From Dokdonella sp. (GTDB lineage Bacteria > Pseudomonadota > Gammaproteobacteria > Xanthomonadales > Rhodanobacteraceae), in assembly GCF_019634775.1 (NCBI RefSeq), contig NZ_JAHCAS010000001.1:1488001-1552000 (forward strand): 64,000 nucleotides of DNA. The letters run 5' to 3'. Below are positions 33,291 through 41,336 of the stretch, one piece after another. The notes below the pieces were generated by a model. It saw only the letters and a list, made by a program, of their open reading frames with translations, made no database searches and was not told where the DNA came from. Numbering within the stretch: the first letter of the stretch is position 1; each line of letters starts with the position of its first letter. The position numbers and the translations under genes were made by a program.

Positions 33291-34271
33291 TCATTCCTCG
33301 CCGAAGCGTGCGACCACATCGGCACGGGTCGGCATCGCGATCGAGGCGCCGATCTTCTCGGTGCTCAGGGCGGCGACGCGGTTGGCGTGGCGGATCTTGC
33401 GCTTGAACGCAGCGTCGACGTTGCGGGCAAGGGCGGCGGCGAGCGCGCCGTTGAAGGCGTCGCCGGCGCCGACCGTGTCGATGGCCTTCACGCGCTCGGC
33501 GGCGACGCGGTAGTACGGCGCCTCGTCGCCGCGCGTGTCCTCGCCGTGCGAGACGAAGCAGCCGGCCACGCCGAGCGTAACGACCACGGTCGGCACGCCG
33601 AGCTTGCGGCACAGCGCGTGCAGGCGTGCCTGGTCGAGCAGGCCAAGGTCGTCGGACTTCACGCGCTCGCCGACCAGCCGCTCGAGCAGCTGCACGAACT
33701 CATGCTCGTTCGGCGTGATGACGTCGCAGGCTTCGAGCAGGGCCGCGTCGACGTCGCGATGCACCGGCGCCGGATTGAGCACGCGCAGCAGGCCGTGCTG
33801 ACCACCGAGGGTGAGTGCGGCGCGCACCGCGGTGAGGTCGTTTTCGAGCTGGCACAGCAGCACGCGCGCCTGCGCGAAGGCATCGGCCTGTGCCGCGACG
33901 AAGGCTTCTTCGAGTTCGAGGTTGGCGGCGAGGTTGACCAGGATGCGGTTCGCCCCGCGCGGATCGACGGCGATGCTGGCCGCCGCGGTCGGTGCGGTCG
34001 GGCAGGTCTGCCAGCGCGCATCGAGCGCCTCGCGCGCGGCGAAATCGCGGGCGAACGCACCGAGATGGTCGTCGCCGAGTGCGCCGATGAAGGCCACCCG
34101 TGCATCCTGGCGGCGGCAGGCGACGGCTTGGTTGAAGCCCTTGCCACCCGGTCCGGTGGTGAAGCCGTTGGCGGCGAGCGTCTCGCCGGTTTCCGGAAAG
34201 CGGTCGGCCAGCCAGACGTGGTCCTGCACATAGCTGCCGACGACGACGACCTCGAGGCGATTCGATGACAT
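33291..34271 (-). CDS. rbsK: Ribokinase
   Basis: Phosphorylates ribose (or a related sugar) at O5 with ATP. The 326-residue PfkB-family protein has VGSYVQDHVWLADRFPETGET, the sugar-binding FTTGPGGKGFNQAVAC (GGKGxNQA) and the C-terminal anion-hole signature DTVGAGDAFNGALA with the catalytic Asp. It is slightly longer than E. coli RbsK. No ribose transporter is adjacent, so scavenging of nucleoside-derived ribose is a reasonable role. Convergent with the haem protein gene. Confidence 0.9.
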   Translation of the reverse strand: MSSNRLEVVVVGSYVQDHVWLADRFPETGETLAANGFTTGPGGKGFNQAVACRRQDARVAFIGALGDDHLGAFARDFAAREALDARWQTCPTAPTAAASIAVDPRGANRILVNLAANLELEEAFVAAQADAFAQARVLLCQLENDLTAVRAALTLGGQHGLLRVLNPAPVHRDVDAALLEACDVITPNEHEFVQLLERLVGERVKSDDLGLLDQARLHALCRKLGVPTVVVTLGVAGCFVSHGEDTRGDEAPYYRVAAERVKAIDTVGAGDAFNGALAAALARNVDAAFKRKIRHANRVAALSTEKIGASIAMPTRADVVARFGEE

Positions 34272-34403
34272 GGTGGACCTGCGGCTCCCTGCGGGCTGTG
34301 CATCGTAGCAGGCGCATGGATCGCGGCGCGCCGGCTATGCTCTGATCCTGCCCCCTGCGGCACCTCACCGATGACCCGCGCCGCCCGCGTCCTGCACCTG
34401 CTT

Positions 34404-34427
34404 GGGATGCTCTGATCAGAGCATCCC
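34404..34427. repeat. Minimal copy of the family 1 palindrome
   Basis: A perfect 24-base palindrome with half GGGATGCTCTGA, in the gap before the S8 peptidase gene. It corresponds to the two outer ends of the long copies A and B joined without the interior, and is flanked by CTT and TTG as is the copy at 38389-38408. Confidence 0.7.
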
Positions 34428-34504
34428 TTGGTGCCTCCCCGGTGCATTGGCTGCCGTGGAGTGTTAGCTTCCGGCTTCCACTGCATCCTGCCCGGGGGGG
34501 CTCC

Positions 34505-37500
34505 ATGCATCCGTTCATCCGTCTGCGGGGTCGTACGGCCCTGTTCACCGCGTGCGCTTGTGCTTCACTGGCTGTCCAGGCCGAGACGATCTCGGTTCGC
34601 GTCGACGACATCGGGGCCGTTACTGCGGCCGGCATCACGCCGATCTATGCGACCGCTTACGAAGGTTTCCACTGGTTGCAGCTCGATGCGCAACAGTACG
34701 AGCGCCTGCAGGCCGCAGGCCTCAAGGCCACCATCGCCGAGGACGCGAATCGCATTCGCTTCGGCCGCGTGGATTTCGATCCGCTGGCCGACATCGTGCC
34801 GGCAGCAGGTTCTGCCTGGTCGACCACGCTCAAGCAGCAGGGCCTGCGCATCGTGCAGTTCAAAGGCCCGACCAAGGCCGAGTGGCTCGATGACCTGAAG
34901 CAGCGTGGGCTGACGCCGTTGCAGTACTACCCGCACAACGCCGTGCTCGTGTGGGGTGCGGTCAGCGCCAGCGAAAGTGCCGGTGCCGCCGACCATGTGC
35001 GCTGGCAGGGAGCCTTCCTCGACGACTGGAAGATGGACGACGACCTCGCCGCACGCAGCGGGCTGATCCGCAACGTCGACGTGCATTTCCACAACGACGG
35101 CGATGTTGGCGCCGTCATCGCTGCCCTCGAGGCGGCCGGTGCGCGCGTGCTGACGAAGGCGCCGGCACAACCCGACAAGGCATTCTTCGACGCCTGGATC
35201 GAGATCGACCGCGCCAACCTGGCACGCATCGCGCAGATCCCGCAGGTGCTGTGGTTCGGCTATGCCAGCCCTGAACCCAAGCTCGATGACGAACTGGCCA
35301 CGCAAACCCTCGCCGGCAACTACAACGCCAGCAACGTGCCGCAGACGGGCTACCTGCCGTGGCTCGCTTCGATCAACTACAACGGCAGCGGCGTCACTTG
35401 GGCGGTGATCGACACCGGTGTCGATCTCACCCATCCCGATCTCGCACCGGTCATTGCCGGCGGCTTCTCATATCCCGGCTGCAGCACGACCGGCGGCAAC
35501 GACTTCTCGGGTGGCGGCCACGGCACGCATGTGGCCGGCATCATCGTCGGCCAGGGTGTCGGCAACGGTTCGGGTGACATCGCCGACACCGGCGGCTTCC
35601 TCTATGGCCTGGGCGCGGCACCCGGCGCGCGTGTCTACGCGTTCTCGACTGTGGATTGCGGCGCGCCCTGGCCACCGGCCGGAGGTTGGCAGGAACTCAG
35701 CAAACGCGGCATCGCCGCTGGCACGCAGGGCGCCAACGCGAGCTGGACGACCGGCGAAGGCACTGCGCACGGCTACAAGGCCTCCGAGCGCACCTTCGAC
35801 ACGATGATCCGCGACGGTGATTTCGACACGCCGGCCGCCGAGCCGTACATCTTCGTGTTCTCGGCCGGCAACTCGGGACCGAACGCGACCACGCTGACCG
35901 CGCCGAAGGAAGCGAAGAACCCGATCATCGTCGCCAGCAGCCGCAACTATCGGGTGGGTGCGATCAACACGATCTCGTCATTCAGCAGCCGCGGACCGGC
36001 GGTCGATGGCCGCACGCTGCCGAACGTCGCCGCGCCCGGCGAATCGATCGCCTCGACCAAGCGCGTGGCCGGAGCATCGAGCTGTGCCACCTCGATTGCC
36101 GGCACCGCCAATCTCTATGCGCTGTGCAGCGGCACCAGCATGGCTGCGCCGTCGGTGTCCGGCTCGGCGGCCCTGCTGATCGAGAAATGGCGCACCGCGA
36201 ACGGCGGCGCCACGCCGAGCCCGGCCATGGTCAAGGCCCTGCTCGTCAACGGTGCAGTGCCGAGCGACACGACGCCGATCCCGAACAACAATCAGGGTTG
36301 GGGGCGCGTCCATCTCGGCAACAGCCTCGCCCTCAACAGCAACGCCCACTACATCGACCAGACCGAACTGCTGACTGCAACCGGTACCACGCACGAGCTC
36401 GTCGTCGGTGTCGTCGACACCAGCAAGCCGCTGCGCGTGACGCTGACCTGGACGGATGCCCCGGGCGCGATCAACGCCAACCCGGCCCTCGTCAACAACC
36501 TCGACCTCGAGGTGGTGGACGGTGCCAACACCTACCTCGGCAATGTCTTCAACAATGGTGCCTCGGTCACTGGCGGCACGGCCGATGCGAAGAACAACGT
36601 CGAGAACGTCTACATCACCAATCCCGGCGGCGCGGTGACCATCCGCGTCAAGGGCACGGCGATCGTCGGCGATGGCGTGCCCGGCAACGCCACACCACTC
36701 GATCAGGATTTCGCCCTCGTCTGCACGAACTGCGTGCAGCAGCCGACCTATACGCTGACAGTCGATCCAACCTCGGCGGCCATCTGCGCCCCCGCCGATG
36801 GCAGCTTCGACATCGACACCAGTTCGGTGCTCGGCTACGCGGATCCGATCACGCTGGCCGCCGGCAACCTGCCTGGCGGTGCGAACGCGACGTTCAGTGC
36901 GAATCCGCTGAACCCGGGTGACAGCGCCACGCTGACTCTCGGCAACACGGCAGCCGTCACGCCAGGCACCTACACGTTCCAGGTCAACGCGACCTCGACC
37001 AGCGGTCCGCAGTCACGCAACGTCGGCGTGCACATCGCCGGTAGCGTTGCCGCTGCGCCGGCGCTGACGGCACCGGCTGACAATGCCGGCAACGTCGCAG
37101 CAATGCCGACCTTCACCTGGGCAGCCGATCCGCAGGCGCAGGACTACACCATCGAAATCGCCAGCGATGCGGCGTTCACCACGATTCTCGCCACTGCCAC
37201 CGTCAGTGCCACCACCTACTCGCTCAGCGCGCCGCTGGCGACGAGCACGCGCTACTGGTGGCGCGTGCGCGGCAACAATGGCTGCGGCACGGGCACCTAC
37301 GGTACGGCATTCTCGTTCACGACCATCCCGGCACCGGGTGATTGCCCGCTCGATGCCTTTGCCGTCACTGTCTTCGAGGACTCGATCGAGAATGGAACCA
37401 ACGGCTGGTCGACGAGTTCGCTGATCGGTACCAATACCTGGTCGATCACGGCCGCGCAGTCGCTCAGCCCGACCCATTCGTGGTTCGCGCCGGACGTTGC

Positions 37501-37945
37501 CGCGACGAGCGATACCGTGCTGGTCTCGCCGACGATCGCCGTACCGGATGCCGCCTCGGCCCCGCAGACCCTCGAGTTCCACAGTCGGCACACGATGGAG
37601 GCGAGCGGTACGTCGGCCTGCTACGACGGTGGTCTCCTCGAAGTTTCCGTCGCCGGTGGCGCATTCAACCCGGTGCTGGACGCGCAGTTGCTGACCAATC
37701 CGTACACCGGCGCAATCTCGTCGAGCTTCAGCAATCCGCTTGCCGGCCGCCGTGCCTGGTGTGGAACCAAGCCTTTCACGCGCACCATCGTCGACCTCTC
37801 CTCGTATGCGGGCCAGAACGTACAGTTCCGTTTCCGCATCGGCACCGACAGCTCGGTCGGCGCCGAAGGTTGGTACATCGACGACGTCAAGGTAAAGGGT
37901 TGCGCCACGACCGACGTGATCTTCGCCGACGGCTTCGACGACTGA
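34505..37945 (+). CDS. Secreted S8 (subtilisin-family) serine peptidase, multidomain
   Basis: 1146 residues from the ATG at 34505, eight bases after a G-run ribosome site and starting a signal peptide (MHPFIRLRGRTALFTACACA). The catalytic triad is visible: Asp303 (VIDTGVDLTHPD), His339 (GGGHGTHVAGI) and Ser545 (CSGTSMAAPSVSGSA). After the peptidase comes a jelly-roll domain as in KP-43-type subtilases (LTWTDAPGAINANPALVNNL, about 640-730), an Ig-like stretch, a fibronectin-III-like domain (about 860-940) and a final jelly roll (EDSIENGTNGWS ... EGWYIDDVKVKGC). The end is TDVIFADGFDD, shared in form with the haem protein. It is likely an extracellular protease. Confidence 0.93.
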   Translation: MHPFIRLRGRTALFTACACASLAVQAETISVRVDDIGAVTAAGITPIYATAYEGFHWLQLDAQQYERLQAAGLKATIAEDANRIRFGRVDFDPLADIVPAAGSAWSTTLKQQGLRIVQFKGPTKAEWLDDLKQRGLTPLQYYPHNAVLVWGAVSASESAGAADHVRWQGAFLDDWKMDDDLAARSGLIRNVDVHFHNDGDVGAVIAALEAAGARVLTKAPAQPDKAFFDAWIEIDRANLARIAQIPQVLWFGYASPEPKLDDELATQTLAGNYNASNVPQTGYLPWLASINYNGSGVTWAVIDTGVDLTHPDLAPVIAGGFSYPGCSTTGGNDFSGGGHGTHVAGIIVGQGVGNGSGDIADTGGFLYGLGAAPGARVYAFSTVDCGAPWPPAGGWQELSKRGIAAGTQGANASWTTGEGTAHGYKASERTFDTMIRDGDFDTPAAEPYIFVFSAGNSGPNATTLTAPKEAKNPIIVASSRNYRVGAINTISSFSSRGPAVDGRTLPNVAAPGESIASTKRVAGASSCATSIAGTANLYALCSGTSMAAPSVSGSAALLIEKWRTANGGATPSPAMVKALLVNGAVPSDTTPIPNNNQGWGRVHLGNSLALNSNAHYIDQTELLTATGTTHELVVGVVDTSKPLRVTLTWTDAPGAINANPALVNNLDLEVVDGANTYLGNVFNNGASVTGGTADAKNNVENVYITNPGGAVTIRVKGTAIVGDGVPGNATPLDQDFALVCTNCVQQPTYTLTVDPTSAAICAPADGSFDIDTSSVLGYADPITLAAGNLPGGANATFSANPLNPGDSATLTLGNTAAVTPGTYTFQVNATSTSGPQSRNVGVHIAGSVAAAPALTAPADNAGNVAAMPTFTWAADPQAQDYTIEIASDAAFTTILATATVSATTYSLSAPLATSTRYWWRVRGNNGCGTGTYGTAFSFTTIPAPGDCPLDAFAVTVFEDSIENGTNGWSTSSLIGTNTWSITAAQSLSPTHSWFAPDVAATSDTVLVSPTIAVPDAASAPQTLEFHSRHTMEASGTSACYDGGLLEVSVAGGAFNPVLDAQLLTNPYTGAISSSFSNPLAGRRAWCGTKPFTRTIVDLSSYAGQNVQFRFRIGTDSSVGAEGWYIDDVKVKGCATTDVIFADGFDD

Positions 37946-37954
37946 TCCGATCCA

Positions 37955-37984
37955 CCACCCGCCCCGCATGTGCGGGGTGGGTGG
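37955..37984 (+). terminator. Candidate terminator of the S8 peptidase gene
   Basis: CCACCCGCCCCGCA (37955-37968) pairs with TGCGGGGTGGGTGG (37971-37984) with one mismatch, ten bases past the stop. The short T content after it is weak, so termination may need Rho or may be leaky. Confidence 0.55.
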
Positions 37985-38114
37985 TTCGCGGCTCACCCCG
38001 CCCCCTCCAATCCAAACCCGCAGGCCCGGCCCCAGTGGATCGAACGTATCCAGGCCAAGGGGTCGTGCTGCCGTGGTCATCGCGGCGTCGAGGGTCAACA
38101 TGGTGGCGCCTGCG

Positions 38115-38130
38115 CCCAGCAGCCCAGCAG
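38115..38130. repeat. 8-bp tandem duplication that frameshifts the toxin
   Basis: CCCAGCAG is present twice in direct succession (38115-38122, 38123-38130). Deleting one copy rejoins the two VapC-like reading frames exactly, so this is probably a slipped-strand duplication. Confidence 0.75.
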
Positions 38131-38388
38131 GGAACAGGTTGCCAGGTGGATGACATCCAGCGATTTGACGTGGTGTTCGATGGCGGCGACACAATGCAGC
38201 ATTCCGTCATCGATGCTGATCTGGTCGAGACGGTCGAGTAGCGGCCGTACCGGTGCGGGATCAAGCCGTTCGTGCCGCAGGGCGCGGGTCGGCTCAAGAT
38301 TCAACAAGGCCGGGGAGATCACCTCCCCGCCATCGCTGCGCGTTGCCTCCGGCCAGCGCCGGACACGCGGATCGCCCGCGGCAAGCAA

Positions 38389-38408
38389 GGGATTGATCAG
38401 AACATCCC
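38389..38408. repeat. Minimal family 1 repeat inside the toxin pseudogene
   Basis: GGGATTGATCAGAACATCCC is the outer end of the family 1 elements. It interrupts the toxin frame between LHAL and LAAGD and introduces a TGA stop; removing 23 bases here restores continuous frame. Confidence 0.7.
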
Positions 38409-38449
38409 AAGGGCATGCAGGGCGATTGCAGCGTCGACATACCAGCGCG

Positions 38450-38703
38450 TCAGCACTCGCCCCGCGAGTCGGAAAGCAAGGGGTCGATCTTGGCGGGCGT
38501 GTAACGTGCCTTGCCCGACGGCCAGGAAGCGGCCGGGTCTTGGCCGCGACGATGTGACCCTCCCGCGCGCATTCGCTCCGCCGGGTCGGGATTGCCTTCG
38601 ACGGCTTCGAGTCGCCAGCGCGTCATGCTGCGCTCGGTGACCAGCAACGGATTGCCGGAAATCACCTGGGCCAGCACCTGGACCGTTTGCTGATCGTCTT
38701 CAT
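38450..38703 (-). pseudogene. Decayed Phd/YefM-type antitoxin
   Basis: From the ATG at 38703 the sequence reads MKTISKR, the usual Phd start. The frame then breaks and resumes as QQTVQVLAQVISGNPLLVTE and TRWRLEAVEGNPDPAERMR. A second break switches to GHIVAAKTRPLPGRR in another frame, and the tail returns as ARYTPAKIDPLLSDSRGEC before the stop overlapping the toxin start. These fragments follow the order of a prevent-host-death antitoxin. With the broken toxin it forms a dead toxin-antitoxin pair. The 187 bases up to rsuA (38704-38890) hold nothing else that I recognise. Confidence 0.6.
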
Positions 38704-38890
38704 GGCGACGCTGTACCACACTTGCCAGACACACTCGGGTCGCCAACTGCAAGAGGGGGTGTGCTGCCAGCTGGTGGCCGGGATCAATCGGGATACAGTT
38801 GCGCTCCCGATCGATGCAGAGGATGCCCTCCGTGCTCCGATTGTTTCCGCCGGCGCTTTCCCCGGTCATCCGCCATGACGGTGCGCGGCA

Positions 38891-39607
38891 ATGAAGCTCG
38901 TCCGCCTCATCGCCAATCTCGGCTACGGCAGTCGCCGCGAGGTGCAGGCGATGTTCCGTGAGGGGCGCATCACCGATGCTGCTGGCGAGGTGTTGTATGC
39001 CGACGACGTGGTCGCGCACGAGTGCGTGCGCGTCGATGGCGAGCCGCTCGATCCGGCGCCGGGGCTGGTCGTCATGCTCAACAAGCCGCTCGGCGCCACC
39101 TGTTCGACGCGCGATGCCGGGCGCATCGTCTACGACCTGCTGCCGTCGCGCTGGCGTGCGCGCGATCCGATGCTTTCGACGGTCGGCCGGCTCGATCGCG
39201 ACACCAGCGGCCTGCTGCTGCTGACCGACAACGGTGCGCTGCTGCACAGGATCATCTCGCCGCGCCAGCACGTGCCGAAGGTGTACCAGGCCGAACTGGC
39301 CGAGGACCTGCGCGGCGACGAGGCGGCGCTGTTCGCCAGCGGTACGCTGATGCTCGATTCGGAAACCACGCCGCTTGCGCCGGCGATGCTCGAAGTGCTC
39401 GGTCCGCGGTGTGCGCGCCTGACCGTCACCGAAGGTCGCTACCACCAGGTGCGGCGCATGTTCGCGGCGACCGGCAATCGCGTCGAACGCCTGCACCGCT
39501 CGCGCGTCGGCGCGCTCGATCTTGGCGATCTCGAGCCGGGCGCATGGCGGGTGCTCGACGACGGCGAGGTCGCGCGGGTGTTCGCGGAGGGGTCGTCGGT
39601 TGCATGA
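38891..39607 (+). CDS. rsuA: Small-subunit rRNA pseudouridine synthase, RsuA family
   Basis: Converts a uridine of 16S rRNA (position 516 in E. coli) to pseudouridine. The 238-residue protein has an S4-type RNA-binding start (MKLVRLIANLGYGSRREVQA) and the catalytic aspartate in GRLDRDTSGLLLLTDNG. The RsuA family end VTEGRYHQVRRMFAATGNRV is also present. It starts a few codons shorter than some homologues, without obvious loss. Specificity (RsuA versus RluE/RluF) is inferred from overall likeness. Confidence 0.88.
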   Translation: MKLVRLIANLGYGSRREVQAMFREGRITDAAGEVLYADDVVAHECVRVDGEPLDPAPGLVVMLNKPLGATCSTRDAGRIVYDLLPSRWRARDPMLSTVGRLDRDTSGLLLLTDNGALLHRIISPRQHVPKVYQAELAEDLRGDEAALFASGTLMLDSETTPLAPAMLEVLGPRCARLTVTEGRYHQVRRMFAATGNRVERLHRSRVGALDLGDLEPGAWRVLDDGEVARVFAEGSSVA

Positions 39608-39632
39608 GGCGCGCGATCCGCATTCTTGTTCC

Positions 39633-39704
39633 GCAGGAGTCCGTTCACGGGTGATGCTCTTCGTCACGACCAGCAAAATGCATCGCCCCAGAAGGGGCTC
39701 CTGC
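39633..39704. repeat. Palindromic repeat, family 2 copy 2 (diverged)
   Basis: The left arm GCAGGAGTCCGTTCACGGGT + GATGCT (39633-39658) and the right arm (39679-39704) are related inverted copies with several mismatches. It lies between the convergent rsuA and EEP-family genes, where it could act as a bidirectional terminator. Confidence 0.65.
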
Positions 39705-39720
39705 GCAAGCGCAGGGTGCA

Positions 39721-40512
39721 TCAACGCGCGAGCACGAGCCCTTCGGGCAGGGTCAGCGTCGCCGCGATGGGCAGGTGATCGGAGACGAGGTGGGGCAGGG
39801 TGCGCAACTCGTCGACCTTCAGCGAATCCGAGACGAGGATATGGTCGATCGCGCGTTTCGGTGCCCAGCTCGGGAAGGTCGGCGGTGGTGCGTCGGGCGT
39901 GACCAGGGCGGTGCGCGCAAACAGGTTGCTCAGTTCGGGGCTCTCGATGGGCGTGTTGAGATCGCCCATCAGCACGGCGTTCGGATGGCCTTCGAGCAGT
40001 TCGGTGATGAAGCCGAGCTGGGCCGCGCGCGCGACGGGACCGAGTGAAAGATGGGCGATGACGACGATCAGCGAGTCGCTGCCTTCGCCGAAGCGCGCCC
40101 ACAGCGCGCCACGCCCGCGGATGCGGCCGGGCAGCGGATAGTCGATGATCTCGCTCGGCTTGAGGCGGGCAAGCAGGCCATTGCTGGAAGCGGCGACTTT
40201 GGCCATGCGCCGGTTCGGCTGGTGCGTCCAGTAAGGGAAGCCTGCCGTTTCGGCGAGGTACTGGGTCTGGTTCATGAAGCCCGAGCGCAGGCTGCCGAAA
40301 TCCGCTTCCTGCAGGCCGACCACGTCGAACTCGCCGAGCAGGCCGGCAAGGCCATCGAGGTTGGCACGTTTGCCGACCGGCACGACGTGCTTCCAGCTAT
40401 GGGTGACGTACTCGCGATAGCGCTTGACGCTGCCGCCAGCAAGAATATTGCAGCTCAGCAGGCGCAATTGCGTCGGCGGTGCAGGGGCGATCGTGGCGGG
40501 GGCGTCGGTCAT
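39721..40512 (-). CDS. Endonuclease/exonuclease/phosphatase-family protein
   Basis: A 263-residue cytoplasmic protein of the metal-dependent EEP superfamily. Visible motifs are LLSCNILAGG (first Asn), VVGLQEADFGS (metal-binding Glu), VVIAHLSLGP (His), LMGDLNTPIESPEL (Asp/Asn) and the final VSDHLPI (catalytic Asp-His). Members hydrolyse phosphodiester or phosphomonoester bonds in nucleic acids, phospholipids or inositol phosphates. The substrate is not evident. No signal peptide. Confidence 0.85.
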   Translation of the reverse strand: MTDAPATIAPAPPTQLRLLSCNILAGGSVKRYREYVTHSWKHVVPVGKRANLDGLAGLLGEFDVVGLQEADFGSLRSGFMNQTQYLAETAGFPYWTHQPNRRMAKVAASSNGLLARLKPSEIIDYPLPGRIRGRGALWARFGEGSDSLIVVIAHLSLGPVARAAQLGFITELLEGHPNAVLMGDLNTPIESPELSNLFARTALVTPDAPPPTFPSWAPKRAIDHILVSDSLKVDELRTLPHLVSDHLPIAATLTLPEGLVLAR

Positions 40513-40549
40513 CGGATCAATAGTCGGATTGCCAGCCGTTGCATGAACG

Positions 40550-40571
40550 AAAAGGCCGCCCGCGGGCGGCC
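40550..40571 (-). terminator. Intrinsic terminator after the first dsbA-like gene
   Basis: On the minus strand the perfect 18-base palindrome GGCCGCCCGCGGGCGGCC (40554-40571) is followed by TTTT. It lies 30 bases past the stop of the DsbA-like gene, a standard rho-independent form. Confidence 0.8.
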
Positions 40572-40600
40572 TTGCGCGGCAACCATGCGCGTCGTTTCAC

Positions 40601-41284
40601 TCACTTCTTCTTTGCCTTGGCGTCGAGTTCCTGCTTGACGAGCATTTCCACCAGGGCGACCAGTTGCGGATACCCACCCGCCGAGGCGCCGGTAATGCGG
40701 TACTTGCCGTTGACGATGACCGTCGGCGTGCCGTCGACACCGAGCTTCGGCACCAGGTCTTTCGAGCGTGCGACCTTGCTCTCGACTTCGAACGAGGTCG
40801 ACGCGGCCTTGAACTTCGCCACATCGACGCCGTGCTCGCCATACAGCGCGGCGATGTCGTCGAACGAGCGCAGCGGGCGCCGGTCGCGGTGCACCGCATC
40901 GAACACGGCCTGGTGGGTCTTGTCGAGCACGCCGAGCGACTGCGCCGCGTAGAACGCGCGCGCATAGGCTTCCCACTGCGCATTGAACACCGCCGGCATG
41001 TAAGCGAACGCGGCACCCTGCGGAAGCTTGGTCTTGAGCTCGTCGGCATAGGGCTGGAAATGCGCGCAGTGGATGCAGGCGTAGCTGAACACCTCGAGCA
41101 CTTCGACGCGATCGCCCGACGAGGTTGGCTGTGGCGGGTCGACAAGGAAGTAGTTCTTGCCCACTTCGGCGGCGCCGGGTGTGGCAGCAGGGCCATGATC
41201 GTGGCCGGCATGATCTTCCGCCATGGCGGAGAAGGCGCAGGCCATCAGCAGCGCGGCGAAGGCGAGGGTGAGGCGCTTGAACAT
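40601..41284 (-). CDS. dsbA: Thiol:disulfide interchange protein, DsbA family (CIHC)
   Basis: A periplasmic dithiol oxidase of 227 residues with signal peptide (MFKRLTLAFAALLMACAFSA) and a short His-rich segment (EDHAGHDHG) after cleavage. The active site is FSYACIHCAHF, a C-I-H-C variant of the CPHC of E. coli DsbA. The cis-proline loop is GVDGTPTVIVNGKY. A lysine-rich tail ends the protein. It lies downstream of a second DsbA-like gene (CPAC) and of cytochrome c4, on the same strand. A strong terminator follows. Confidence 0.92.
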   Translation of the reverse strand: MFKRLTLAFAALLMACAFSAMAEDHAGHDHGPAATPGAAEVGKNYFLVDPPQPTSSGDRVEVLEVFSYACIHCAHFQPYADELKTKLPQGAAFAYMPAVFNAQWEAYARAFYAAQSLGVLDKTHQAVFDAVHRDRRPLRSFDDIAALYGEHGVDVAKFKAASTSFEVESKVARSKDLVPKLGVDGTPTVIVNGKYRITGASAGGYPQLVALVEMLVKQELDAKAKKK

Positions 41285-41336
41285 CGAAGGCTCTCCGGGA
41301 TTCGAGGGGCGAGTCGGGCGGTCGCTTGCGCCGGCG

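Larger units (their letters stand above)
38027..38456 (-). pseudogene. vapC: Decayed VapC-type PIN-domain toxin
   Basis: Read on the minus strand from a GTG at 38456: LTRWYVDAAIALHAL (PIN N-terminus), then an in-frame stop inside a 20-base palindromic repeat. It resumes with LAAGDPRVRRW, LLDRLDQISIDDGMLHCVAA and VKSLDVIHLATCSLLG, all VapC-like. An 8-base tandem duplication (38115-38130) then shifts the frame; removing one copy restores GAGATMLTLDAAMTTAARPL and GLDTFDP, the usual toxin C-terminus. The second catalytic region (SLDxIHLA) is intact, but the VDTS motif reads VDAA. At least two lesions make it non-functional. The toxin start overlaps the antitoxin stop by seven bases, the usual arrangement. 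Confidence 0.75.

Noticed and set aside
37946..38890. A complete toxin-antitoxin system
   Set aside because: Both genes are broken by frame changes, and the toxin also by a stop, so it is recorded as pseudogenes instead.
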